Assembly (NCBI GenBank): GCA_951802425.1
Contig: OX637798.1
Coordinates: 930,001-994,000, forward strand
From: Clavaria fumosa
Lineage: Eukaryota; Basidiomycota; Agaricomycetes; Agaricales; Clavariaceae
Reading direction: 5' to 3'
DNA length: 64,000 nt
Shown here: positions 23,119 through 36,034 of the stretch, piece after piece
Numbering within the stretch: position 1 is the stretch's first letter
Layout: every line of letters starts with the position of its first letter
Notes under the pieces: model-generated
Databases searched by the model: none
Seen by the model: only the letters and a program-made list of their open reading frames with translations
What the model was told of the DNA's origin: nothing
Translations under genes and position numbers: made by a program

Positions 23119-25460
23119 ATGGCTCTCGTATCCATCGTCCCTGCGTACCTCTTCTTCTCTGTGCTTACCCTCGCCGTTGCAATCTTAGGCCGCTTGGCAT
23201 ATGCCAGGTTCTTTGGGAAAGAAAGAGGAACCCGCCTGCGCCTGCCCCCCGGGCCGCCGCTCCGGCCACTCGTGGGGAACATCAAAGACGTCCCTGAAAA
23301 GTACCAGGACAAGGCTCTCGGTCGTTTGGCGGAGACGTACGGTATGCTTTCACTCGTCGTTTGCTCTTTTGCCTAGACGACTTATGCTTGTCTTTTGCGT
23401 CGTACAGGCGATGTCATGTATCTGCGAGTCCTGGGCAGGGACGTCGTGGTCCTCAGCTCATTGCGCGCTGCACGCGACTTGCTACAAAAACGCAGCGCCA
23501 TATACAGCGATCGCCCTCGCTTCGTCTTCCTGACCGAAATGTGAGCCACCACCACGCAGTGAATTGTGTCACTCAGCTTTATTTTGGGAATGATGAACAA
23601 TAGAATGGGCTGGGATCCGTTTATGTCGCAGATGCCATACGGAGAACGACACAGGAGGCATCGACGGTTCGTCCACGGGTACATCGGCAAAGATGTCATC
23701 GGGTCCTACCGCGCACTCATGGAGTACGAAGCGGCTTCGTTCGTGCAGGCGCTGCTCACCAAAAACGAGATTCGGTTTCCCATTAGGAAGTGAGTCGGCC
23801 TGTTAGGGGGATGGGGTTCAGCGGTGTTTTCCGGCCAGAAAACTGACTCTTCGACAAGGTTTGCGGCGGCGACGATGTTTCAGATTGCGTACGGACATCG
23901 CGTCCTCTCGATGGATGACTACTTTGTTCAGCTGGCGGAGCGGACGACTTCTCGAGCCGCGGAGGCGACCACCCCCGGGTCGATGCTGGTGGACTTCTTC
24001 CCCTTACGTGAGTGACCTTTCCTCCTTTCTCTCTCACCACGAGAACCTTCGTGTCAATGTATGGCTTTTGATAGTCAAATACATACCCGCATGGATGCCT
24101 TACATGGGGTTCAAACGCAACGCCCTTGACATACGGAAGGACGTCATCAAGTTCCTCACCGAGCCTTATGAGATGGTGAAGAAGCAGATGGTTGTAATCT
24201 ATTCCTGTGGCTTCTTCAAAACAGTCTCTGAATGCGATTTAAAAGGTTTCTGGCGAGGCACTACCGTCGCTGACGTTGTCATTGCTTGAAGAGCATGCCC
24301 GGGCTGGCTTATTGAACGAGGAAACCGAGGAGGACATCAAAGGCGCCTCTGGCATCCTCTACGCAGGTCAGGGGCATTTCAGTCCATGTTTCCTCTCTGG
24401 CTCAGTCATTTACCAGCTGCGACGGACACGGTGCGACTTCCATCTCTCCTTCTCTCGCCCACTTGTGAAACTTTGCTTCGCTTGTTATAGACGTCTGGTG
24501 TGCTCGAGACGTTTGTGCTGGCGATGGTGCGGCACCCCGAGGTGTACGCGAAGCTGCAGGCGGAGATGGACACGGTCGTGCCGCGCGATAGGATGCCGGA
24601 GGTTCGAGACAGAGCAGCGCTCCCGTATTTGGAATGCGTGTATAAGGAAGTATATCGGTGCGTCACCCACTCAGCTTGAGTCGCTTTAGGCATAGCATGA
24701 CTTGCTCACCGCTTGACTAGGTGGAATGCGCCGGTGCCGCTTGGTACGAAGAAGCTCTCCAATATTTTGTTTTCTATTTGAGTTGACGACTGGGATCGTA
24801 GGAATGCCGCACCGCGTGGTGAAGGACGACATGTATCGCGACTACTACATTCCGGGGGGTGCGACTATCATTGCTAACATATGGTGCGCATCGACTCTTA
24901 CGTTTTTGTTCCTGTTCAACTCTTATGCATTTCGTGTCTTGAAACAGGGCGATGAGCCAGGACTCGGCGGTGTACGAGGAGCCCAAAAAGTTCATCCCGG
25001 AACGATACTTGGACCATAGCGTGCCTGATTTCCGCGAGTTTGTATTCGGATTTGGTCGGCGGTAAGCACATACCCACCTACCTTACTGCCAAGTCATCTT
25101 ACCCCTTTGCATTCACCTCCTGACGTGCTAGTGAGTGTCCAGGGAGACACTTTGCAGATGCGAGCATCTGGATGGCCGTGGCTAGTGTGATTGCTATGGT
25201 GGACCTATCGGCTGTGGTGGACGAGAAAGGTCAGCCGATAATGCCTGCTCTCGAGTTCATGAGTGGTTTCGTCAGGTACGTACCTCCCGGGGCCCGTACC
25301 CGTTAGATGCTGACCTTGACATGTCAAAAGTCATCCGAAGCCCTTCCCTTGCGCGATGCGTCCACGAGATGAGAACACGCTCGCTCTGGTGGCGCAGACG
25401 TGTGCGAGCCGCGAGCCAGATACGCTTGTCCCTGGCAAACAATTGACGGGGTTGCTGTGA
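23119..25460 (+). CDS. Cytochrome P450 monooxygenase
   Basis: Thirteen exons (23119-23341, 23408-23540, 23604-23789, 23859-24007, 24075-24190, 24246-24366, 24417-24430, 24491-24657, 24721-24743, 24802-24883, 24948-25061, 25132-25275, 25331-25460) sum to 534 codons. An N-terminal membrane anchor ([17 protein letters not shown]) precedes the proline hinge [13 protein letters not shown]. The I-helix motif AATDTT (about residue 310) is built across a 14-nt exon. The K-helix ECVYKEVYR and the PERY motif follow. The haem loop FGFGRRECPG (about 437-446) spans the exon 11/12 junction, with the Cys as axial haem ligand. The enzyme should sit in the endoplasmic reticulum membrane and use an NADPH reductase. 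The sequence resembles the large basidiomycete-specific CYP families; the substrate is unknown. The ATG at 23119 was preferred to an in-frame one at 23005 because it places the anchor first. Confidence 0.93.
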
Positions 25461-25717
25461 TATTATTATTTTCCCTCCCGTTTGTTCCACCGTAGTCTAT
25501 CGTATACCTCTTGTCCATTTGTTCACATTCGTTCGACATGCATTCGTTATTGATGAGTCTTCGACCCGAAAGAGAAACGAAACTGCCATTTTTGAATGAT
25601 CCCGACAGTTTTGATGATGCTGAGTCACGGGTTGAGACGATCCGTGGGTTACTCTCTCGCGACGACCGAGCGCGGAGTAACGGCGCCCAACGTTTGCCAG
25701 AGCCAACGACTTGGCCA

Positions 25718-28086
25718 ATGTTCAAGAAACCTTTGGGCGATCTCAAAACCTCAGGCACGTCTCCGGCTGTTCAGCCACTGACTATACTGACGGAATGTGC
25801 CAGCGCCACTTCGCAGCTCGGACAGGAAGAAGCTCAAGGCTCGTGTTCTTCACTCATTCCGCATCCCAGTGGACACGCCGACAGCCGCCACCGAGGGTGG
25901 CGATGGCGATGGCAGCGACAGCGACATAGGAGCCATGCTTGTTCCGGAGGGCATTAGGTCTGCTAAGATGCAGACGTACTTGAATGAGCCAGGGGTCTGT
26001 CTTTCTCACAGCTCCTCCGCCACCTTTCTTAACGGCTCTCGTTCTTATAATAGGTCGTTTATCTCGATGCGGATGGAAACCCTCTGTGGTTCACAATCGG
26101 GAAAGGCTCAGAAGATTTGATTCCGACCAGTGCGTGAACTGTTGCCTCATCCCTACCTACGGCGCTCACCCTCTCTTCCATGAAATGTGATGCGCCTCGT
26201 GGTCTACTTGTGTAGTTTATACGCTTTGGAAGAAGCCCGACCTGCTCCCTTGGTTGTCGACCCCTGCTCCTGTCATCCCCGTCTTGGTCGGCGGCGCGGA
26301 TCTCATGATACCCGGAGGTGAGCTAGTCGCGTCCCTTGCCCTTCTCTACGCCGCGCCGATGCTGAGTTACCCCGATGGGAGGGGCAAAGTGATCCAGCAC
26401 CCGACATCCATCGCGCAGGATGAGCTGGTGAGCATCACACAGAGCCAGCCGGAGCCCGGCCGCGTCGGGCCCCCACTCGCTGTGGGCCGCATGGCCATCC
26501 CGGGCCACACATTAGGACGAGGTCGCCACGGGAAAGGTAAGGCGGTTTTCGTCTGTCACACGTGGAAGGATTGTCTGTGGGACATGGGTGACAAGAGGGA
26601 CGTCCCTGCGGCTCGCGATGTCAACCCTGCAACTGGGAAGGAGCTTGTCTCTGAGCCTGGGCCGGGCCCCAGCGAGCCCGCAGACGCGGACACCGAGGCG
26701 GCGACGACGCCGCCTGCCTCTCCGGTTCCGGCTTCCGAGGCGCCCATGCAGGTCTTGACGCCTCAAGGTTGTCTGTTCCTTGTTTCTTTCCAGCACTTAC
26801 TCTAATGTGCGGATTTGCAGAGGTGTCTTCCATTTTGCACACCAGCCTCCTCCAGGCGATCCGCACGACGCTCTCCGCGCTGCCCACGTCCTCCTTCCCT
26901 ATGCCATCCACCACGTTCTACACCACGCACCTCCTCCCTGCGCGGCCCGTCTCGGACGATCCCTTGTCAGCCCAGACGCCGGTGGACATAAAGCACTCCT
27001 CGCACAAGTCACTCACCGCGTTCCTCAAGGCGGCGGAGAAGGCGGGGCTAGCGAGCCTCAAGTCCATCAAGGGAGAAGTGCTCGTGGCGGGCGTGTCCGC
27101 GGCCCACCCCGAGGTCGTCGCTCATCAGGTGTACCGTAGTATGCACGACATGGACGTGGAGAAGGAGCGGAGGGACCAGCGGCAGAAGCAGAAGCAGAAA
27201 AAGCCCGAGGAGGTCCACATCGTGGAGAAGTGGAAGCCGAACCAGAACACGCTCAAGTTCTTCAAGGAACTCGGAAAAGAGTCCGTGTGTCTTTCCTTTT
27301 TTTTCGTCTGAGAATCTTTGACGCGGAGACTATGAATGTGGAAAATAGCACGGCGGCGCTGTACACGCTGCCCGAGCTCAAATCCATCGTCGATGGGTAC
27401 GTGGCCGAGCATGACTTGTTCAATCCACAGCAGCGGCAGTATGTCAACCTCGATCCGCTGCTCGAGTCTACTATCCTTCCGAGCTCGAAGCAGAGCACGG
27501 CGGAGCCCCCTGGGCTTCTCAAAAGAGAAGACATCACCAGGCGGCTGGCGGATAGGATGCAGGCGTGGTATGAGGTTGGAGTGGAGGGGCAGGAAAGTGT
27601 CCCCAAGTATGTGTCTCTTTTTGCTTCCCCTTCCTGTGGAAGTGGCGTTGGAGCAACCGCTCGAATACGACACGCCTCAAACCATCCTCCTGCTCGACTG
27701 ATTCCCCTTTTGTTGTTCTTCTTGGACAGGAAAGGCCAACTGAAGTCCATCTCTGTTGTGACCAAGATTCGACAGGGACGCAAGGCGTCCACCTTTGTGA
27801 CCAACTTTGAACCGTACTTGCTCACGGCCGAGTTTCTGGCTGACGAGCTACGCAAGTCCTGTGCCTCAGCTACTTTTGGTGGGGGTTTTCACTGGTCCCT
27901 CTTCCGTGTCGCTGACACCAAATATGAAAAACTGCTCCAGTGTCTCCTCTCCCAGGCAAGGGAGCGACGGCGCAGTCAGAAGTCCATGTGCAGGGGAAGC
28001 ACATTAAGGCCGTCGTCGAGCTGCTCACCTCGAGTGGGATCCCGAAGAAGTGGATCGAAGCAGTGGACATGACGGAAAAGAAATGA
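25718..28086 (+). CDS. TMA64: Translation factor eIF2D / Tma64 (ligatin)
   Basis: Nine exons (25718-25754, 25804-25994, 26054-26129, 26216-26317, 26390-26767, 26821-27280, 27349-27606, 27730-27878, 27941-28086) sum to 599 codons. The N-terminus MFKKPLGDLKTSAPLRSSDR is typical of eIF2D. It is followed by a PUA-type region (VGRMAIPGHTL, HTWKDCLWDMGD), a winged-helix/SWIB-like middle (LYTLPELKSIVDGYVAEHDL) and a C-terminal SUI1 domain (KIRQGRKASTFVTNFE). eIF2D binds the 40S ribosome, delivers or removes tRNA at the P site and helps recycle post-termination 40S subunits in the cytosol. The first intron (25755-25803) uses a GC donor (G|GCACGT), required by frame and by the conserved TSAPLR join. 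Confidence 0.95.
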
Positions 28087-28602
28087 GAGTCGGGGCGCAC
28101 CACATCCCCAAGGGGGCGAGAACGTATGGCTCAATCTTCTTGCTGTATTGTAAAGTGAATTCTTTGCTTGTTGGTACGTAGTAGTCAAGTTGTCTTCTCG
28201 TTCAAGTGTTGTCAGTGACTTTGGCGGAAGAACTCTTGTACTGAATGTATGTTGAGTTGTCATTGTAATAAAGTGGCACACAACCATCGGTGTCTCTTGT
28301 CCAACGTCGCAGCCTCCTGAAAATGTTTGAAACCAACCATGATACAAGTATACGTAATTTCCAAGTCTCTACTAGGAGCACCAGAAGGGGTGGACGGGGG
28401 GGGGGAGAGATAGGCGGAGTGTAGGGAGAAAGGGGGTTATGCTACTTACCGATGAGAAAGGAACGACAACACATCACAATAACATTGTCCTTTCTCCTTC
28501 CAGCGCCGGCTCAAGACAAATGTAGTACCATCCATCCGGCCCCCGCTGAACATCGTTCTCTACATGAAATCGTCGTTTGTGAAGCGGCCCAACTCTACCA
28601 TT
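28087..28602. other. Convergent spacer, eIF2D / oxysterol-binding protein
   Basis: This 516-base spacer lies between two 3' ends. It holds a G-rich run near 28396-28412. No coding feature is seen. Confidence 0.5.
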
Positions 28603-30487
28603 CTAGAACCAGGGCCAGTTGTTTTTGAATGTATACGCATCTTCAGTAGGTGGATTGGCGTTAAATAATTTGCCAAGGCGCTCATCTACGCACAGAGGAA
28701 AGGCAGGCACGCACGTCAGCATCGGAATGGACGAAGGAGATGCGACGTACAAGTAGGGTCAGAATCAATGTGAGTAAAGTGCTTCAATGGCCAGGTCGTC
28801 CCAGCGGCGGCTTCGTCGCGTCTTCGCTGGCGCTGGTCGTTCTGTGATGCGTGCAGTCAGCAAGGAACATATTTGTAAGATGATAAGAATGGCATCGCTA
28901 TATGCCAAAAATGTGGGGCTGGGTCGTTCCATGGAAGCATGCAGCCAGCTCATGTAAGTGGCAGCGTGCTTGGAGCCTGCCATCGCATAAGACATTGAAA
29001 CCCACCTCGATCCGACCCTTCTCGCGGCTTGCCGTGTCAAAGTCGCCCTCCCTAATCCCCTTCGCAACGCGCGCCCACAGCCGTCGGCTCTCGAACTCGA
29101 CCATCTTGCGTTCGCCCTCCTTCTCGCCCATCTCGCCGACCTCGCCTTGCGGCACGATGTCTCCGCCGCCGACGGCGGTCACCTCCTGCTTCGGGCCGGT
29201 CACATTGTGGAACTCCTTGTCCGAATGCAGGAACTTGGACGTCGTGTGCCATGTCCCGTCGATCTTGTACGCCATGTGGTTTGGCGAGCCGTTCGTTGGC
29301 GACAAGGTGGCGGTGAAACTGTGTGACTTGCCGGAGAAGTAGCCTTTGCCTTTGTACTCAATCTGGGGGCACGAAAGGGATTAGATTGGTCGGATGCTGG
29401 AACGAGAAGGCGATCACGTACTTTGCTGACCCATCCCTCAGATCCGCCGCAGACAATGTTGTTCGTGTCAGTCAGCTCGATGTATGGACTACCGTACACC
29501 AGGCCATCGATGCGTAATCGCGGGAAGGTAATTAAATATTCTTCTAACGTATCGTCGGGCAGAGTGACCGTGAGGACGGCGTGGCCGATCTGACGCACGA
29601 TAATACTCCCAGCTGCAGTATAAGCAGAGGCTCATATCAGGGAGAGGAGATCGACAAAGATCTGGAGAGGACGAACAATTGAAGCTAGTTTTTTGGGCAT
29701 TGTGACCCATCAGTTTGACGCGCTCTTTCTTCTGGCCTTTGACGAAAAAGTTAACGGTTAACCGGTTTTCAATAATGGAGAGCTTTGGAAACTCACCATT
29801 CACCATTTCGTAATTGCTGATGACATAGGCTGTGATCGGTGGGTGATGCGAGACTTGTTCAACGAGTAGATCTGTTTGGTATTTACACAAAGCGTTCGGG
29901 CCCCAGACGCCGTAGAATAATTCGCCTAGAACAGGATTGAGGGGTCTATTCTCTGATGAGTGTAGCGAGAAAGCCAGTGGTAAAGACTCACTTCTTTTCA
30001 CTGCCCATGGATTCGTTGCGCGAGGTGTATTGCCCCTTCAACGTGCTCTGGCGATGGATCGATATTCAGATTTCATATCGAGAATGATGAGACTGACTTA
30101 CGATGAACCATTTCAGTACTGCAAGAGCGCGTTCTTCCTGTGTTTTATGGTCCGCGATGTCGGAGAACAGATTAGGATGTTCGCACCAATAAGCTATGAG
30201 ACAGTCAGATAAACGCATACACGCATAGATGATGCAAGAAATACCTGGGAATTCGGTGAGAGAGACTGGACTTAGAATGAACGGAGGAGCAGTCAAAGCT
30301 GAAAGATCCGTAACGCTAGATGATATCCTAAAGTTTCGATGAGTAAAATGAGGTGTTGTCGATTACGACGACGATAACGACGTACAATTTAAGTAATGAA
30401 ATCCAGCTTGTACGCTGTGATGCTGGTACTGCCTAGTAGTCGAGTTAAATTAGACGATGATGAGCAACGGATACTCACCTCTGCCAT
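28603..30487 (-). CDS. KES1: Oxysterol-binding protein homologue (OSH4/KES1 type)
   Basis: Ten exons on the minus strand (30487-30479, 30432-30386, 30327-30245, 30193-30102, 30047-29992, 29945-29677, 29612-29422, 29362-29006, 28841-28751, 28685-28603) sum to 426 codons. The product is a short, single-domain ORP with no PH or ankyrin part. The family fingerprint EQVSHHPP lies at about residues 126-133, after GSEKKPLNPVLGELFYGVW. The C-terminal part has GRIE followed by NDQRQRRRDE and ends NNWPWF. Such proteins exchange sterol for PI4P between membranes and counter Golgi PI4P signalling in yeast. The first coding exon is only 9 nt (Met-Ala-Glu), chosen because the GTGAGT donor follows directly and the second exon continues with the conserved VPASQR segment. 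Confidence 0.94.
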
Positions 30488-31015
30488 GATGATGATGGAT
30501 GGATGTTTTGAAGAGAGATAGATATATGCGCTTATATGCAGTTGTGTATTGTTTATGTAAACCGGCATCTCGGCAATTGTGACTAATTGTGACTGTGACA
30601 TTTCCCATCCCTCAAAAATTCAACCCATCACTGCACACACACCGCCCCCTTTGCCCCCCCTTCGCCTGCAGTGCTGCGTGTGCGCCTATATCCGAGCCTC
30701 AGCCAAAGCCTTATAGCAGCCAACAGCCAACTTATTCACCTAAACTCCATACTCACTCGTACGTATCCCTCTTTTTTCGTCGCTTTGGATTGCATATCGT
30801 CTTTGCACGATGTGTGAAACTTGTTTATTGTTGTCGCTTCTCGTATTTCGTCGTCGGCGTCGTCGTGCAGCCCGCCACTCTCAATGGCGGGGCGGGCATT
30901 GTTTGTTTGGCTACCGACGCGACGCGACGCGCTTCCCTCAACCCCGCATCCTCGCCTTCCCTCCGTCCGTTTCTGTAGTCTCATTCGTCTCTTTTCCTTC
31001 CAACAGCTTCCAACG
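30488..31015. promoter_or_regulatory. Divergent promoter region, oxysterol-binding protein / NHP6
   Basis: These 528 bases separate two divergent starts. The NHP6-proximal half is pyrimidine-rich, with CT-rich runs near 30945-31005, a common basidiomycete core-promoter feature. No TATA box stands out. Confidence 0.45.
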
Positions 31016-31831
31016 ATGCCCAGGGCAGCTCCTTCAAAAACATCAAAGGTCCGTTCAACTACTCCCTCCCTTTCCCCAACTCCTTGTACAATCCCCAATG
31101 TAGTCCCGCGTGAACCCTAAGGACTCCTCGGCCCGCGCCGATAGCAAAGCTGCTGCTCCCAAGGTGGGCTTCAGTAACGATCCGTGCACACATCGATTTG
31201 CGCACGGACCATGTTGATTTTTTTTTTTTCTTCTCTCGCGCCTCTCTTCCTCACATTCGAACCTCCCTCTTTTGTTATGGCTTGCTTGCACCGATCAATA
31301 CCCTTCGTCGTCGTCGTCGTTCTCGTTGTCATCGTCGTTCTCGTTGCCGTCTTCTCCCTCCCTCCCTCCCCCCAAATTCCGCTCCCACGCCCTTCACGAA
31401 GCATCCACAACTCACCATCCATTCTTCTTTCGTTAGAGAACCGGCAAGAAGGCTAGCGGCAACAAAGTCAAACGCGCGTTGAGCGCATACATGTTCTTCT
31501 CGCAGGACTGGAGAGAAAGAATCAAGGCCGAGAACCCAGATGCCGGCTTCGGCGAGATAGGCAAGCTGCTCGGAGCCAAGTGGAAGGAGATGGATGACGA
31601 CGAGAAGAAGGTCCGTTCTCGACCTCCTCTTCCCTCTCGTGTGGCTCAGCTCATCACATCTCGCTACAGCCCTACGTCGAACAAGCGGCGAAAGACAAGG
31701 CCCGGGCTGAAGAGGAGAAGAACGACAAGGTACGTCTCTTCGCGGTTGTCATCCGACTCCCTCCGCACCCCCCCTGATGGCGCGAACGCTAGGTTCGCGA
31801 TGAAGAGGCCCAGGGCCCCGATGAGGAATGA
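31016..31831 (+). CDS. NHP6: NHP6-type HMG-box chromatin protein
   Basis: Five exons (31016-31048, 31104-31163, 31437-31610, 31670-31729, 31793-31831) sum to 122 codons. A basic N-terminal arm leads into one HMG box ([19 protein letters not shown], then [20 protein letters not shown] and [17 protein letters not shown]). An acidic end, [10 protein letters not shown], closes it. NHP6 proteins bend DNA without sequence preference and assist FACT and transcription machinery in the nucleus. Yeast Nhp6A has 93 residues; the extra length is mostly the Ala/Ser/Lys-rich N-terminus. The 273-nt second intron is long for this locus. Confidence 0.95.
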
Positions 31832-32116
31832 ATATTTTGTGTCCTTGTACCCTCCAGCCGTGACTCCTTAAACTCCTTCCCGAACTCCCCTTTGTCCCAC
31901 TTAAATGTGCGCGCTCCCTATCGCGCTGTGCTGTCGGTTTTTGTCCGAGTGTATCCTGCACTCTGTCTGTCCTGTTGACCTTTTGATAATATTATACAAC
32001 TTCTCCAATTTTCGAATCGAACGGTGTGAGCCTCTGAGTTTGTCATATGTCTATTGTATAGATTCTGGAAGGTGCCGCACACTTGATAGCTCTCCAGGTG
32101 TAAGACGACAAATCAT

Positions 32117-35100
32117 TTATGCGTTTCTATACTCAAACGCCGGGCTGCCAGGCTCAGACGCATCTATAATGGACCTAGTGAATCCAGGGCCCTCTTTCGA
32201 CCTCGCTTCCTCGACCGTCAGCACTTCAGCGTCGACCAGATTCAGCGTCTTCTTCAGGTAGGGCAGGAGCTCCTTCAGGACCTCCAGCTCAGAGAAGGGC
32301 ATCTTGCGCCGGAACGCCGTCTCCGCACCAAACTGAGCGATGCGTTTCTGTGCGCGAGTCGAAGTCAGGCGTCAACACGAAAAAAAGAAGAGACAAAAAT
32401 AAATAATAAAATAAAAACGTTACCTTGAACGCCTGCACGAACGGCATCGCCCGTTTGTCCTTGATCAAGCCGCGCTGCGTCAGGCGCTGAATAACCTGCG
32501 CGTCCTCCGGCACCGCGCCCCGCGCCTCATACGCCTCCCGGATGGCCTCGACACACCGGTCCTGCCACTCGGGGAACGCCGTCGCCACATACACGCGCAC
32601 GCACTTGGGCCGGCGCGGGTCAAACGCCATGCCCGCGCCCTTCCCGCGCCCGATCTTCCGCACGAGCGCCGCCTCCGCGTCGCGGATCGTCTTCACCATC
32701 CCGCGCGCGTACGCGACCGACGCGATCACCCCCGCGTCCGCGCGCCGTGCGGGCGTCGGCCACCGCGCGCGCTGCACCGACGAGGCACGCCCCAGGATCG
32801 TGCTCCAGATGTGCTCGGCGAAGTGCGGCGCGATTGGCGAGGCGAGCAGTGCGGCTGTTTCGATCCAGCGCTGCACCAGCACGCCGTGCATGCCGACGTC
32901 TGCCGTCACCTCGCGGTACCAGTCCCGTGCGGTCTGCAGCTCGTAAAAGCCGTACTTGAGCGCATCCTTGTACCGCGTGCTGAAAAGCAAGCCAAGTCAG
33001 TGTCGTTGAGGGTACCGTTGGTTGGGTTGGGCGACTCACGCCTCATAGTGACTTTGGGTGATGTCGATCAGGTCGCTGATCTCCTCGTCGAAGGCGCGGT
33101 CAAAGTAGGAGTCTCGAGGGCCTTGGCGTAACTGCGCGCCCTCTGCCATCATTTCCTGCAATAGGAAGGATGTAACTGATTAGAACAGAAAAGGATGTAT
33201 GAAAAAACGCACTTCACACCACCCGAGCAGGGTGTGCACCCTCAGAATATTCGCATTCGCCGTCTTCTCGTCAAAGTTGGCGTCCTCAATGCCGTCCCCG
33301 GCGTCCGCAAGGCACAGACGCGTCGCGTCCGCGCCAAACTTCTCGACGCTCTCGCGCATCGTGAGCGAGTTGCCCGTGCTCTTCGACATCTTCTTCCCGT
33401 TGAGCATGAGGTGCCCGTTCGCGCGCATGCTGCGCGGCCACTTGTGCTCGGCGAAGATCGCGACGTGCGTGTACACCGCGAACAAGAGGTGGTTCGTGAT
33501 CAGGTCCTTGCCCGACGCGCGCAGGTCGAATGGGTAGAAGTACTCGTACGCGTGCTTGAGCGCGTCCACTTTCGCGCGCGCGATCGGCGACGGCGACGGG
33601 AACGGCCCGTCGCACAGGATGTGCTCCCAGATCTCGTCCGTCATCTGGTCCGGCGTGATCCCGAGCGGGCCCACCCGGCTTCCGTCCAGGGAGCTGTCTG
33701 TTGTCGTTGGATCAATGCGTTCAGTCACAGGCGGAGGCATCACGAGGAGGATGGGAACACACCGTGGAGAAGGTGAGAGAAGGTGTAGTATGCCATATAA
33801 ATGGTCGAGTCGCTAAGGGACTCCACGAGGAAAGTGGGATCCCAAGGCAGAGTCGACCCCAAGCCGTACGTGCGCGCGCACGCCCACTGGCCCAGCCATG
33901 CGAGAGCGCCCTCAAACGCGTTCCTAGCTTCAGGCGAATACAGCTCCATCCTCGCGATCAGTCTGAAATTGTCAAAAAACAAAACCAGAAGTTAAGCAAA
34001 GCGCAAACGAATTATAGAGACGACTGACGTCTCCGCCTGCTTCTTCCACTCCGTCTCTCCATAGTCCAGATACCACTGGTCCATGAGCGCGACCACGCAC
34101 TCGTCCGCGCTGCGCGAGATGACGAGCCCCTCGGGCTCCGCATACGCGAACGCGAGCCCGTGCTCGATCAGGCGGTCGCGCACCTTGGGCTTGGCGTCCT
34201 GCACGCTCTCGCCTGCGAACTCGCCGACGAGCATCACGCCCGAGTAGAAGCCCTCGCGGTATGCGAGCTCCTTCGCCTCCGCAAGCTGCTTCGTGTCACG
34301 CTGTGACTGGATCTTGAGCGCCGCAACCAGCGCGGGGGCTGTGAGCTCCCCGTATGTCGGCGTGCGTAGCACCGGAACGGGGTCCAGCGCAACCCACGCC
34401 GGCTCGATCCCGTAGTAGGCCGGCTTCTTACGCAGGTCGAGCATCGTCTGGTAGTCGTCTGGCGAGTCGGACGGCACAGAAGTGACGACGCCGGTTCCCT
34501 AGAGGTAAGTGTAAAGTTAGTGATGAAATAGATACAGGAAACGGTGAGGATGAAGAAACTACGAACTTTGGTTGCTATGATATTGTCCATAGGCAGGACG
34601 TGCACCTGTTGGTGGATGGAAAAGGGTGCCGTGACGAGTGAACCGATGAGCATGGCCCCGTCGATCTCAAGCAGAGGTTCTACTTCCCCACGCTTGGGCG
34701 TAACACCTTGAAAAGCCATGTTGCGCGCCGCGCGGGCGGTGCACAGATACGCCTCCTTGTCGTTAATAGTGAAGATTATGTACTTGAGAGCAGTCCCAAC
34801 GAAACATGCTGTTTGACCATACCTGGAAGAAGACGAAATGAGGCGAAACCGATAATGAACCTTTAGTCCTGTACGTACATAGTCTCTGGCCTCAGGGTAG
34901 CTGCCACCAAGAACACGGTCTTGTCGCCGAGCTTTCCTTGCACAATTTTTTTCGCGGCGGGGCACCATTCCTTTACCTCGAGCTTGAGCGCAGTGTACTC
35001 TTGTGGGCCGTAGCCTTCGCCATCTTGTCGATCGTGGTCCATGCATGGCTGCCCGTCCTTGGGGCTGTAAATCGTGTATCGCTCGCCGAACTTCATCTTG

Positions 35101-36034
35101 CCGAGGGCGCGCAGCTTTCTCATCTGCCAGCGAACGAACGAGTCGTAGTACGGGTTGGCAGGTGTAGTGACGAACGTGCGGCGCCAGTCGATGCGCGAGC
35201 CAAACGCGTTATTATCATTCTATGTAGATGAACAAGTGGAGATTTAAGATTCAAAGGTGCCATCTGGGATGAAGGCGAGATAATAGATACGTACAATAGT
35301 GATCGGAGGGAAGTACTTTGGCCAGTAATGCGCATCCGCGAATTTCTTGATCTCAGATCTGGGTACACCGATGGATTCCATGATTTGGAATTGGTATTTG
35401 AGGCCAGTCGCTTTGGCAGCCACCTTGCCCTTCTTGGCCTTGTCTAACTTAACGTTGTTGACAGTCACGTTGCTGGCGATCGTGCTGGCGTCGGCGGGTG
35501 TGCCATCGCCAACGGGTTCTTCAGCTTCAGGGGGTGTGTATTTCTCAAAGTCGGGCCCAAAAAGCTCCATCTCGCGGACTATTTTATCCGCGGAGGCCTT
35601 AAATATGCTATGAGCGTCATGGCCATGATGAACGCAGTGACACAAGTGCACACCTTGATAGGCATTCCCGTGACGTGAAACCCGTGAGGAAACAAGACGC
35701 GCTTGCCCAGCAGCCTCTGGTATCCTGCCGCAAAGTCGACCTTGGAAATGGTGAAGGCATGGCCGAGGTGGAGACACCCATTCATGTAGGGGTATGGGTA
35801 GTTGCCGAACCATTTTGGGAACTTTTCGCGCACTTGATCGGGGGTGAGCCCTTCAATCTCGGAGGGCGAGGGAGCTTCGACTTCGAAGAGCTTCTGTTCC
35901 GCCCAAAGGGTTTGATATTTCTTTTCGAGGGATCTTAGGTAGTCGCGCTTGCCTGTCTAAACAATGAGATTAGTATCTTGCACGATTTAGCAAGATAAAA
36001 GGAATACTTGGGCAAGCTCAATAGTAGAGGTCAT
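32117..36034 (-). CDS. CDC60: Leucyl-tRNA synthetase, cytosolic
   Basis: Eleven exons on the minus strand (36034-36008, 35956-35654, 35597-35295, 35219-34879, 34822-34567, 34498-34029, 33962-33763, 33697-33213, 33155-33040, 32979-32424, 32347-32117) sum to 1096 codons, close to the 1090 residues of yeast cytosolic LeuRS. The class I signatures are both present: [13 protein letters not shown] (HIGH motif, residues 72-75) and KKMSKS (736-740). Between them lies the CP1 editing domain region ([15 protein letters not shown]). The C-terminal anticodon-binding and extension domains follow. The enzyme activates leucine with ATP and charges tRNA-Leu. There is no mitochondrial targeting peptide at the N-terminus (MTSTIELAQ), and the eukaryotic/archaeal-type length argues for the cytosolic form. 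Confidence 0.96.
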
